Source: Chlorella sorokiniana
Lineage: Eukaryota > Chlorophyta > Trebouxiophyceae > Chlorellales > Chlorellaceae
Assembly: GCA_025917655.1 (NCBI GenBank)
Contig: CP084615.1
Span: forward strand, 558,001 to 622,000
Length of the DNA: 64,000 nucleotides
Direction of reading: 5' to 3'
In this document: positions 39,840 to 51,196 of the stretch, one piece after another
Position numbering within the stretch: position 1 is the stretch's first letter
Layout: each line of letters opens with the position of its first letter
Made by a program: the position numbers and the translations under genes
Notes under the pieces: model-generated
Told to the model about the DNA's origin: nothing
The model's input: only the letters and a program-made list of their open reading frames with translations
The model's database searches: none

Positions 39840-42530
39840 ATGAGGTTCGCAGTTTTACTATTGCTTGGGCTTGTTGTACTCAGCGCGGCTCACGGTGAGT
39901 TGAAGGGGACTCACGGACATGTCTTCACGCGGGGCGCGCTTCCGCCCCTCCCGCGGCAATATGAACGCCAAGTGTCTTCATATGCATGAATTCTTGAGAA
40001 TCAGATGGTATCTGGGTTCCGGAACGTGTCGGGCTGTGCCCGCCGCCGCTGTGCGACAGCCTTGCACCCCGATGCGGGCACCCTTTTGCCTTGCACAGAT
40101 GGCCCCCACGACGAGGGGGAAAATGAGCCCAAGGTTGGGGCATCCTGCTCAACTGTGACGCCCGGCGAGAACGAGGCGTGCTGCATCAGCAAGGTGCAGC
40201 AGGGCGAGGAGGACGAGTGGTGTCGCTCCGAGTACTCATACGTGAGCCGCCGCCCACACCTGCTCCAGCGCATCTTTGCTCTTCCCTCCTTGTGCGCTGC
40301 CATGAAGCTGCGCCGCCTCTGAGGTGGCCGCTCCTATTCCTCCACACGCTCCCCGCAGCTGTACAACGCCCCAGGATCCACTTGCGACTCGGTGGCTCCA
40401 GAATTCTTCGAGCAGTGCTGCAGGGACAAGCCAGACGCTGGCGCGGACGACCCCAGCTGCACGGCGCCCCCGCCCTCCAATCCCGATGGAAACTTCGCGG
40501 GTAGGCAGCTGCGGCTGGCTTGCTGGCCCAGGGCGGGCGTCTGCCGCCGCTGGGCGCCGCCCCCTGCCCCTTCCTGCACCTGCCTCGTTTCCTGCCCGCT
40601 GCAAGCTGACCAAGGTCCACACCAACATCAAGCCTCGCAGAGTACCCCTGGATGGCGTACATCGAGAGCCCCAACGCCCCCGAGGGCAAGTGCGCTGGAT
40701 CCCTGGTTGCCCCCGGCTATGTGCTGACCGCCGCCCAGGTGCGCTGGGGGACACTGCCCCCTGCACGGTCAAGCCTCTGCTGCAACCCACGGGCCGCCCC
40801 TCCAGCCGTCATAGCCGCCCTCTGCGTCGCTGCCGCCACCCAAAGGGCGCTGATTTGCGAAGGCTTCTGCCCCCTACCCTGCCCCTCGCCCTCGCAGTGT
40901 GTGTTCAAGGACGGGCAGGCTGCCTCAGCCAGTGACGTCAAGGTGTGGGTGAACGGCGTGCAGCATGACGTCGAGGTTGTGCTGGTGGACACTGGTGAGG
41001 GCGCCAGTGCGTGGCAGCAGCTGCAGGGGCCCACCCAGGGGCAGGAGCAGGAGCAGCCGCGTGTCGGCAGCGGCGGCGAGCCGCAGCCGCATGCACTGCC
41101 CAGCTGGCTGCAGCCCGCTGCCGCGCCCACCACCTCCACACCCCTGGGCAATGCATTGGCGCCTGCCGCATCTCCGCTGTGACGCTGCAAGGCACAAGCT
41201 CCGCCGCTCCTTGTGGCGCCTCGCCCACCCCGCTCACCGCTGCCCTGCCGCAGACAACGCGCAGTTTGAGGAGTTTACCAACCCCAAGTCCCAGAACAGC
41301 TGGGACGTGGCCATGCTGGCCCTGACCGTCGACTCCAACGCCTCCTACGTGGCCCTGCCGCTGTCTGACGTGCCCAAGCTGGGCGACTGGCTGGACACCA
41401 CCGCGTGGAAGGATGACGCGAATGTGGAGTGAGCGCAGCTGCCGGGCACCTGCTCCGCTGCCTTTCATCACTCAGCTTATTCCCTGGAAGCACACGGAAG
41501 GAGCTGCATGCGCCTGTGCTGGCTGTGAGGGGGTGGTTAGGGATCGAGCATCAAGGCATGACCTCCGCCCCTGCTGCGACTGAGCTTCCTCCATCTCATG
41601 TGCCTTCATGCCCCTCCCCCGGCCGTGCGTTCTGCAGGACCGCTTTGATCCCGGTCTGGGACGGATGCCCCCGGGCTGGGCGGACGAGTTCTGTGCTGGC
41701 GGCGGCGGCTTCCTGTCGGATGCCTGCCCCAACGACAAGGGTGGGTGGCTGGCAGCCACTTTCCGCTGTCGATGCCCTGCTTCCCATCCCGCGGGGAGGA
41801 ACCCCGCTCGTCAGGCTGACCTGCAGCTGTACCTGCTGGGCCTGTTGATGCTTGCAGCCCCTCCCAGCACCCTGCACTGCACACGGCTGCGCCCCACATG
41901 GCTGCCCCCGCGCGGCTGCTCTCACCGCCCCGCCTGACGACCATTTGGCCCTGTTGCGCTTTGCGGCGCAGGCGCGCCCGCCTTCGTGGGCAGCGTGCAG
42001 GTGGGCTTGACCTCCGGCCCCGGCTGCGACGGTGCCGCCCAGGACTATGGCTACTTCCTGAAGCTGTCCAACAAGGTGGGCACCTGCCCCGCAGCTGCCC
42101 ATGGTGTACACCTGCCGTAAACACACTGGGCGGGGGTGACGGGGTCTGGGAAGTAGGGTCCTGCGGACCACTTGATGCCTGCTTTGTCCGTTCAGCACCC
42201 AAGCCCCCACAACCGGTGGGTGCAGTAGTCGTCGCTCAGGTGTTGCTGTCGTGCCGCCGCCACGTCCTCCCCCGCCGCAGGACATCCTGGAGCAGATCAC
42301 TGTCTGGCTCAACCACCGCGGCGCGACGGGGCAGGACGAGAACATCCAGGTGGGGTGCCCGCCGGAGTTGCACCTTGCAGCCAGCCGCGCCAGCCTAACG
42401 CAGTTGTGCAGAGCCAGCTCGATCGTGTTTTGGCAGTTCATTGCATTTGGTGCTGAGCTGGAAAGCTGGTGCCGCCGCGGCGCTGCTGCAGGCGTGGCTG
42501 GTGGAGGCCAACAGCTACCTGTATGAATGA
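39840..42530 (+). CDS. Secreted trypsin-fold (S1) protein, probably catalytically dead
   Basis: Exons 39840-39894, 40099-40241, 40359-40500, 40641-40738, 40898-40994, 41272 to about 41430, 41638-41740, 41972-42075, 42281-42349 and 42492-42530. A signal peptide (MRFAVLLLLGLVVLSAAHG) is followed by a Cys-rich pro-region (NEACCISKVQQGEEDEWC, FFEQCCRDKPDAG). The S1 domain then shows YPWMAYIESP, CAGSLVAPGYVLTAAQC, NSWDVAMLALTVDSN, ADEFCAGGGGFLSDACPND and GAPAFVGSVQVGLTSGPGC, with a C-terminal helix DILEQITVWLNH. Catalytic His of TAAHC is Gln, and the GDSGGP segment reads NDKGAP, so Ser is Lys; the Asp of the DVAML segment is kept. The exon border after 41430 needs a small frame correction. Likely an extracellular or vacuolar non-enzymatic protease homologue. 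Confidence 0.82.
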
Positions 42531-43299
42531 GCAGCTGGGACTCGATGGAGGCCCCGACATGAGAGTTTTTTCGTGGGGACTGTTCCAACATCCTCACTCT
42601 TGAAACGAGAAGCCCCACCCTGAGCGTCAACACATAACTGCGCGACTGGCGGTCAGTGCTCAGTGGGAATCAACGCCCCATATGGAGCTCCAACCCGCCA
42701 GCTCGATACGGATTAGCTGTACAGCACTGGATTGGTAGCCACATGCTTGCCGCGCCGCTCTGAGTCCGACTCTGAGTCAGGCTTGCCGCCATCCATCCTT
42801 GCCACTGTTCATGCCATAACACCTGACTGTACAGCGGGTCATTGCCCACTCCCTTTTATGCCGTTTAATTGCACTGCTGCTCATGCAACTAGTATCTTAG
42901 CGTGAGACAGTCTCGCTGGCCAAGTGCAATGACCACACATCTGTCCAGAATCGCTCGCTAGCTTGCTGCGCACGGCGGGACGAGAACCCTGATGTACATG
43001 CCAAACCCCAAATGTGCAGGAACAGGGTCGCTCGCATGTCTCCACAACTCGTCAAGTCACAATGGAGCGCAGAACATCGAGAGGTCTGCGCAGTTTGGTG
43101 GACAGGGCCCTCCCGCACTGGGCAAAGTTTGTTCGGACCCCCGGGATGACCCTTTCCGCTTGTAAGCGCACAAATAATGCAGCGAGGATGATGCGCTCGG
43201 CTAGAACCTTGAGCACCACATGCTTCGCCAGCCGTGCCCCGTGCCCTGCTGCGGCGGGTGCTTCAGCGTGTCGTAACGTCAAGCTGTCTCATCCTGCAG
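42531..43299. other. Intergenic or unresolved first exon of next gene
   Basis: A possible first exon of the membrane-protein gene starts at the ATG at 43062 (MERRTSRGLRSLVDRALPHW), but its donor (GTAAGC near 43154) does not join in phase with the exon at 43300. No other coding sequence is visible. Confidence 0.35.
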
Positions 43300-44737
43300 A
43301 GCATACAACCGCCAATGCTTGCACAATGACCACGTGTGTCTGACAGCCAGTCTGGTGCTGGTTGTGCTCCATTTGGTCGGCAAGGTGTGGCTGCGCGACG
43401 GCCAGCCAGGTGCGTTGCAAGGGGCGGCCCCCTGCTGCCGCGGGTGGAGGCTCTGACCGCGGTCAGCTGCCCTCCTTCTGGTGCAGTCGCTGCGTTGGTG
43501 GGCAGCCTGCACTGCATGACATGCCAGGGCCTGCGGATGCTGGTGCACGGCCGCCCAGACGTGTACGTTCGACACCGCGACGCTTTCGGCCTCCTGGGCA
43601 TCGCTTCCCACGTGGCACATGCTCTGGCGGTGGAGGCCCTGTCGCGCAGCAGCACGCTGCGGCACCACCGCGGCAGCGCCCCGCTGCTGCTCCTGCTGAT
43701 GGCGGCCGCCAACGGCTGCCTCACGCTGGGCCTGTCGGCCATGGCGATGCGCCCCCTGCTCGCCGCGGCAACGCCCTTCCTGCCGGCGGTGGCCCTCGTC
43801 CTGTTGGTGTGTGGGCAGCGGAGGGGCCGGTGACTGGCTTCCACATGCCTTTGGGGAATCGAGGCAGGCCACTGACGCTGTATCCATGTCTGAGCCGGGC
43901 CGGCGTCGCCGCCACCGCTGCGTCCAAAGTCCGATGCTGCTGCTGCCCCTGCCTGCCGCAGGTGCTCACCCCGGGCGTGTGTGCGACAGGGTGCTGGCTG
44001 CTGAGGGCGCGCCGCTGTCGGCGCTGTTCCAGGGGCTGGCGTTCTTCCAGTGAGCGGTCTGAGCCTCTTTCCTCCTGGTCGTGGGGATGCATGGGGGTGA
44101 TGGGGATGGGGTTGGGCCCGTCTTCGAGATGGGAGTGCAGAGTGGCTGGCATGATTTCACAGCGCTTTACCAAGAGGGCGAATCTTCAGACAGCGTCAAT
44201 CGCAGGCAGTGCGACCTCTGTTGCCCAAAAGCTGCTGTGTGCTCACCTGATCAGATTCATGAAACCTCCCGACCGCAGCGCCCCATCCGCGTTCTGTAAC
44301 CCCTCGTGTCCCACCCCCTTCTCCCCCTCTGCAGCTTCACCATAACCCCCTCTGCGTCAGCAGCCTTGAACGCGCAGCATAGCCTGCGCAAACAGTGCAT
44401 TGTTCTGAACAGCTGGACTATCGTGGTGGTGGGCTGCGCGGCGCCGCTCCTTGTCCTGCAGGCGCTGGAGAGGACAGCTCGGTGTGAATTCACGATGCTG
44501 CGGCGGCAGCCGCAGCAACGACATGGCAGCAGGGCGGGCATGGAGCGTTCTGAGGAGGGAGGGCAGCGGGGCAGGCAATCCTTGGCGATCGGCCAGACGC
44601 ACGAGAGGCACGGCTTGGCTGATGCCACCCCCTCGCTGCTGCCGCTTGAAGGTTGGGGTGATTGCTTCTTGGCGCTTCTAATATCCTACATTGTATGGCT
44701 TGCGCTCATCTTGCTCGTTGACTATCTCCCCAAGTAA
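43300..44737 (+). CDS. Multi-spanning membrane protein, unknown family (5' end unresolved)
   Basis: I do not recognise the family. Exons 43300-43409, 43487-43806, 43962-44049 and 44335-44737 join in consistent phase, with one slip in exon 43962-44049. Hydrophobic segments: TASLVLVVLHLVGKVWL, VAALVGSLHCMTCQG, GSAPLLLLLMAAANGCLTLG, AATPFLPAVALVLLV, TIVVVGCAAPLLVLQAL and DCFLALLISYIVWLALILLV near the C-terminus (stop 44735-44737). The loop around GRPDVYVRHRDAFG is polar. Between the last two segments is a hydrophilic Gln/Arg-rich loop. The topology resembles the gene at 53635-54829, which also has a loop with RHRE, but real homology is unproven. Confidence 0.55.
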
Positions 44738-44911
44738 ACATGTTGCCTCGGGTGGAAAACACGTCGGCGGTGGCGCCGCCATCCAGGCACGGTTGAATCG
44801 TGGTGCGCGGTCAGATATCTTTCCCCGATGGCTCTCACAATACGATTTCAATAGCTTGTTATTGTTTGTTGCAACAGCAAGCAAAAAGACTGCTTCTCGC
44901 CCGCTTGGCGC

Positions 44912-47900
44912 ATGGCGCGACGGCGCCTTTTGCAGGAAGCATCCAGGCTATGTTTTATCACAGCCAAGTTATCGAAGGGTTCCCAGTTCGGCCACAGTGG
45001 GCTGCCAGCGCTGCAGCAAGCGCAGGCGGCATGGCTGTCTCCAGCATTGCTGCGGCAGTTTACCAGCTCGCCGCCTAGATCTGTGGAGGAGGCACAGGTG
45101 GGACGGTACATGATGCTGGGCGGTGGGCTGCCTTTGGGTCGCGCCCACCTGCCTGCCGCCCTTCGCCGCCGCCGCTGCCACCCGTCTCCAGCTTCTTGCG
45201 TTAATTTCATGTTTGTGCAGCAAAGCGGCGCAGCCAGCTATGCCACGCATAGGACTGAGGTCGGTGCTGGCGGCGCGTACGCACATGGGCAGCACTCTAG
45301 GCAGCCCAGCAGCGGCGCGAGGCCTCGGATCTACATCCCACCGCAATGGGAGCATCAGGTGGGCGGCAGGCAAGCGCATCTCCCGTGCCAGTGTGAGGCC
45401 ATGCTCGCGCACAACACCCACATGGGGGCTAGCAACGCTCGGTCTTTGGCCCGCTGCAAGCACATCCTGCCACCCCCACAGTGTTCCCTATACTCTCCTC
45501 TACGCTCTCCCTAAAGCTCTCCCTATGCCATAGGGGAGAGTAAAGGGATTACTATGGGGAGTACCGCCCCTGCAAAGCGGGGGCTCCCACCCCTCCCTCC
45601 CCCACACGCTCCCCTTGGTGCAGGGGGGTGGCGCGAACGCGACGTGCCAATTGTGCAGGAACTTCTGGCGGCCGTAGAAGCACGGGATGTGCGGCGGGCG
45701 CGCCGGGCTTGGGCTGCCGAGCTGGAGCCGCTGCTGGCCGCGCTGCAGGAGGTGGGCCGCCGCCCATGGCTGTCGCTGCCGCTGCAGCCGCCGCCGACTC
45801 TGCCCTGCGACCATGCTGCCGCAGCCGAGGCACAGGGTCCAATGCGTGCACAGAAATAGTGCACAGGCTGTCGCACAAGAGCTGCTGACGCTGCCCTGCC
45901 GTCTGCCTGGCAGGGGCGGGACCCTCTGGAGGTTGGCCCCGCGCCGCCGCCCTACGCATGGAAGCTCTACTTTGCGGCCCTGACGGCCTCCAACTGCCAC
46001 CCGCGCCACCTGTCGGAGCTGATCGAGCTGATGCAGAGGCTGGACGTGGAGCCGCAGGCGCGCTGCCGCTGCGTGGTGTTGCTGTGCCGCTCGGCAGAGC
46101 GAGCTGGGTGCCTGCTGTCGCTGTTGCCTGTGCGGGGTCGGCGACTCCCGCCCTTGCAGCCGCGTGCGCTGCCACGCCGCCATCAGTGCCCGCCCGGCTT
46201 CCCAAACAAAAATGGGCGCCCCTCACCACCCTTCCCATGCATCCTAGCAGGCGGCTTGCTATGCAATGGCGCTGCGCCAAATGGCCAAGCATGCTGTGGG
46301 GTCGCCTGCCTTCTCCACAATCCAGCGCATGAAGGTTGGTGGCATGGCGAGAGGCCGGCTGACCTGAGCAGATGTTGCAGCCTGCACGCCAGGGCAGCGT
46401 GCGACACTTGAGGCTTGGCACCGCTCGCAGGGCCTTTGCCGCGGCTCGCAACATCTGCTCCACTCTCTTTCAGCCCCACTTGATTGTTCCTTCCAACGCC
46501 CGGCTGCCGCCGCCCTGCTCTCTGCCCTGCAGCTGCCTGCGCGCGCTGTCCCTGCCGCCTGTTTGCGGCTCAAAGGCAATGCTGCCCTGGCTAGTGCTGC
46601 TTTCTGTTTTGACTGCCTCCCTCCCTCCCTGTGCCCCCGCAGGACGCCGGGCTGCCCCCACCCTGCGCTGCTACATGTTTGCTCTGGAGTCGTGCCTGCG
46701 GGCCTCAACCCCGAGTTTGGCTATGCAAAAAGGTGGGTGGGGCAAACTCGCTTTGAGCTCTGCAGCCGAATTCCCTCTGTTGGACGCAGCTTGGTCTGGG
46801 TGTCATTCCAGCGGTCAGCCACCCACCTTGCCACGCATTGAGTTGATGCCTCGCGCTGCTGCTCGCGGGCTGAGTGCCGCCGCAGGCTGTTCGAGGAGGT
46901 GGTGGCGGAGGGGGTGGCGCGGGAGGGCCTCCAAAAGACCGAGCTGGGCAAGCTCCTCATGCACGGAGCACGCGAGTTTGCGCGGTGCGGAGCCTTTTTC
47001 CCCGTCCCCCTTGCTACCCTTGTGCATGTTGCTGCTGCTGCTCCTGGCAGGCAGCAGGACCCCTGTTGCCGTCCATGGCTGGTCCGCTGAGTGCCCGCCA
47101 TCGCGATGCCAGCCAGGCCACTTGCTGCCATCAGACGTTCCCTGTACCGCCATGCACCACACTGCAGGTACCGCAAGTTCGGCAGTGCGCTGCAGCTGCT
47201 GGACCATCTGGAGGTGCTGGGGCTACGGGTACCCGCCTTCCTGGTCGCTGGTGCGTGGGTTGCGGCGGTTCATCCTTGGCGCGGGGTGCCAGCGAATGGG
47301 AGCAGCCACGGCCGCGGCGGGCGCCCCATGCAGCACGCAATCAGTGGGCAGGGCACCGGATCCTCCACCCCTTGCTGCCTCTCTGCCAGCCCACTGATGC
47401 CGCGCCCCAATGGCAAGGCCGGTGCCTGCACGCTTCACGCCCCAGCCTCACCCGTACGCCTTCCCTGCTGTCGTGTTGTGTGCCTCAACCGCAGACATCC
47501 TCTACCTGGCCACCCTGGCCAGCGACACCGCCTCCCTGCTGCAGTGTGTGCAGCGCCTTGCGGGCATGCAGGCCAGCTACCAGGTGCGGAGGGGCCCTGT
47601 GGCCCGGGCCGTCGGCTGGCCCGCGACGCCGGATGCACGGGAGCCAGCCCGCAGCGCACGTGTCCCTGGCCCTCTGCAGCTGCCTGCCAGTGCGACGCGT
47701 CCCTTACTGTTGAGCTTCGAAGCCAGGAGGAAACATGGAGCAAGGGCCCTTCAGCTGGCCCCCACACGACCGCTGCCGCCGTGTGCGTGCAGGAGGTGTC
47801 TGGCGACGAGTCTTCGGTCGTCACGCGGCCGGTGAAGGTGGAGGAGGGGTTGCTGCTGGGAGCGCTGGAGGTGGCAGCTAACCGGGGGACGTGCAGCTGG

Positions 47901-50900
47901 CGGAGGAGACCTGGGGGTGCGTTTTCTTTCCTTTATCTGTCTTTCTCCAGTCTTGGCGGGGCGGGGGGTGGGCACGGGGGCTTCTCTGCACAGGCCTCTG
48001 CACAGAGAGGGAGGCAGACCGAGCAGCCTCTCTCCGGGGTTGCTACTTACAGTCCTGTACTGCTCCACTGCCCGCCTGCGCTCCGCCGCTTCGAGGCAGG
48101 GGCCTCGCTGCATGCACGTGCAGATGCTGTGGCCCTCTGGCAGCTGCGTGGCTTCCGCTGCGTGTGGTTGCCAGGGACGCTTGAACAAAAGCTGCCCGCC
48201 GGCGAGAGACCCTCACTGCGCCTCCCCTCACCCGGCCCCACCTCACCGGTTTGCCCTGCCACCCCCACGTGCCCCCACTGCCTCAACACAGCTGCTGGAG
48301 CGCTCGACCGCGCTGCCCAACTCGCCCAGCACGCCGATCAGAAGGAGCAGCCAGTTTGCTCGCACTTATGGGCTGGGGGCCGAGGGCGAGGAGGAGGCCG
48401 AGGGAGCGGGTGCGGCGTCTGCGACGGGGCATGCCGCCAGCTCAGGCCACCTCAGCGATGCGCTGGAGGCCGCCGAAGCAGAGGCGGCGGTGGCGGCGGA
48501 CGAGGCGGCGCGGAGCGGCCGCGGCGGCGGCAGCCGCCACGAGCGGCCGGACTGGGTGAACCCGACGCGGCGGGGGGCCGCGGAGGCGGAGGCGGCGGGG
48601 GCGCGCGGCATGCGGCTGCCCTCGGCAGCTTCCCACCTGGCCCTTGTGCACGCCTACGCTCGGGCGGGCCAGCTGGAGCCTATGTTTGACGCGATTGCGC
48701 GCCTCATCGATGTAGGTCCTGCCTCATCCGCAGCTTTCCTGCTTCCCCCTCCCATGATGCGTTGGGTGACGCATGTGCATGGCTGCAGGCCCACCCTGCC
48801 GAGCGCGCCGCCGCCGCGAGCTACCACAGCGGCCTGACCATGGCGGTGGATGCGCTGGCGGCCAGCGCGGAGCGTTGCGACGAGGCTTTCTTCCTGCTGG
48901 AGGGCTGGGCCAAGCAGGTGGGCGGCTGTGGCGGCGCCTCCGTTGTGCCTGCTGCACTTCTGGTGCAGGGTTGAAGGTCCCACCGACCCTGGGGCTGTCC
49001 TGCGAGCAGCGCGCCTCTGTGCAGCCACCCCTGCTGAGCCGCTCGGCCGCAGCACCACGCTCCTCTCCCTCTGCCCTGCTGCCGTCGCTGCCGCAGGGGC
49101 GCATTGTGCATGTGGAGCAGCTGAACGTGGTTGTGGCCGCCTGCAGCCAGATTGGCGACTTACAGTGAGCTGGGGGGGGTCTATGTGTTCTTGTTGCCTT
49201 GTGCCTCGTGTGTGTGTGTGTGTGTGTGTGATAGTGGGAAGGGTGCGCGCGCGTGGGAGCGCCTCGGATCTCCTGCCGCTTTGGCGCATGCTGCATTCCC
49301 GGCCTGGCCAGCCCTGCCGCCCAGCCCCGACACGTGTTCTCCCGATCGGCCCTGCATCTTTGCCTGCAGGCGCGCCTTTGTGACATTCGACGCGTTCCCA
49401 GCGCTGGGGCTGGCGCCCAATTCGGACACCTACGCCGCCTTGATGCAGGTGCGGCAAAGCAGGCTGGCCGCACAGCGGGGACAGGCTGGGGATGGGGGCC
49501 TGCTGCTCGAGGCCAGCGCGCCTGCAGCGTGCGCGCGGAGTCTGAGCGCATGCCTTGGCTGCTGCTCTTCCGAGGCTGCTGCGCTGGCTGAACCCCGCCT
49601 TGCGCCCGTCCTGCTAGGGCTGCGTGGAGGATGGCAACTTGGAGACGGCGCGGCGGGTGTTTGAACAGCTGGTGGCGGCAGGGCTGGAGCCCAACGCCGC
49701 CGTGCACAGCCAGCTGGTGGAATGCGGGGTGGTGTCAGGTGGGGCTGGCTGGGCAGCGGCAGGCGGAATGGCAGCCCGCCGCGGGACTGTGCGCAGTGCA
49801 GGCCGCCTGCCTTGCCAGCCCAGCGGCACCGGAGCCACATGCGCACGGTTCCAGGATGACGGCAATCCTCACCCACTGCATGCCCCTCTGCATGCCACCC
49901 GCCTTGTCCTGCCTCCACCCCCACCCCCTCCCCCACGCACCCACCCCACCCACCCCCACCCACCCCCACACGCTCACGCCCCAATGCACGACCCGCGCAG
50001 GCGACGTGGCGGGCATGATGCAGGCGCTGGTGGCGATGGAGGATGCTGGGCACACGCCGCGGGTGTCGCTGCTCGAGCGCTGCGTGGCCAGGTGTGAGCG
50101 GAAGGGGAGAGGCGCGCCTGCAGACGGGCATGCAGCCGCTGTGGGGGCATCCAAACCATGACATGGGCCACCCGAGGGGGAAAGGGGGCCCAACCGCAGC
50201 CAGCCTGATCTGGATGCCCGGCCCGGGGCAGACCTTTGTTGGGTGGACGTATAGTTGCGCAGCAAGCCTGGCATGGGTGCGCTGCCCGCCCAGCACCGCA
50301 AGCTGCCCTTCCATCAATGCTGGCTGCGTCCCAATGAGAATGTGTCGCCTAGGAGCGGGTGTGTGGTGGGGCGCAGGGCGGAGCGGGTGGGGGACCGCCA
50401 GGCTGTGAAGGACCTGCTGCGCCGCCTGTTCCAAAACGACTACCGCATCGTCGGCGTGGATGCCAAGGTGGGCGCCGCAACGGGTGGCGCAACGCCCCTG
50501 CCGATATGTCGCCACTGGCCGCAGTCGCGCTGTTCAGGACGGTGTTGCTAGGAGTGGGGGCTGCATAGGCGTCGTGGGGCCTGTGTTGGGTTACCCACAG
50601 CGGTCGCCTCTAATGGCCCTACCTTTGCAGAAGCGGCGCTGGGTCCCAGAAGGCGGCATGGCGATGCTGACGGGCAGCAGCTCGTGGTTCAGGTGAGGCG
50701 GCGGGGGTGCCGGGAGATGACTGACTGCAACACAATGCGCCGCAGCAAGTGCGTCGCTCGACAGGCCCCGTCTCAAACGTGGGCGTCTGTTCCCCGCTGC
50801 CCCTGCCGCTCTGCAGCCGTGAGGACGTGCTGCGTGAGATGCGCAAGGAGCACACTATCAGCAACCGCATTGCACGGCGCAACTTCCCGTCGGTCATGAG

Positions 50901-50934
50901 GGGGGCACAGCAAGAGCGGCAGGAGCCCAGCTAG
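44912..50934 (+). CDS. P-class pentatricopeptide repeat protein, probably organellar
   Basis: PPR proteins bind organelle RNA for processing, stability or translation. About 19 exons: 44912-45097, 45221-45358, from 45624 to 45751, 45914-46057, 46251-46334, 46643-46732, 46886-46984, 47168-47250, 47495-47583, from 47793 to about 47916, 48292-48711, 48788-48917, 49097-49164, 49369-49448, 49618-49738, 50001-50091, 50377-50467, 50631-50692 and 50817-50934. The N-terminus is a mitochondrial-type presequence (MARRRLLQEASRLCFITAKL, then SPALLRQFTSSPP). Repeats include ASHLALVHAYARAGQLEPMF, LNVVVAACSQIGDLQ, LGLAPNSDTYAALMQ and ETARRVFEQLVAAGLEPNAA. The layout recalls plant At1g76280-like proteins. The intron after EPQ appears to have a GC donor (46058). 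One slip near 47884. Confidence 0.85.
45491..45563. repeat. Foldback (imperfect inverted repeat) in PPR intron 2
   Basis: The arms, about 35 bp each, start TACTCTCC and end GGGGAGTA. The core CTCTCCCTATG/CCATAGGGGAGAG (45517-45540) is a near-perfect hairpin. It could be a tiny MITE-like element or an RNA structure. Confidence 0.6.
49209..49231. repeat. (TG)n microsatellite in PPR intron
   Basis: About eleven TG units, just inside the intron that begins at 49165. Confidence 0.85.
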
Positions 50935-50998
50935 CAGCAATACGGGCAGTGCCGCTGCAGTGATTGTCCGCTGGCTGCGTTGTGCCAGCTGAGCATGC

Positions 50999-51003
50999 TG
51001 TAA
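50999..51003 (+). terminator. TGTAA poly(A) signal after PPR gene
   Basis: TGTAA about 65 nt after the stop at 50934, just before the facing gene's 3' end at 51197. Confidence 0.5.
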
Positions 51004-51196
51004 CATGTGCAGCAGGAAAACAAATCAGGCATCCGTGAAATCAGGGCATGCAGGGTGGAGAGATCGAGTATGTGGCCAAATCGGCAGTACCAAGTATCAA
51101 GGAATTTGGCAGGACACGTGGGTTCAGCCGTCGAGTTTGCATCACGATTAGGCAGGCCGTGCGCAGCTGGATTCGGCTGTCTGCAGCCACTGCCCC

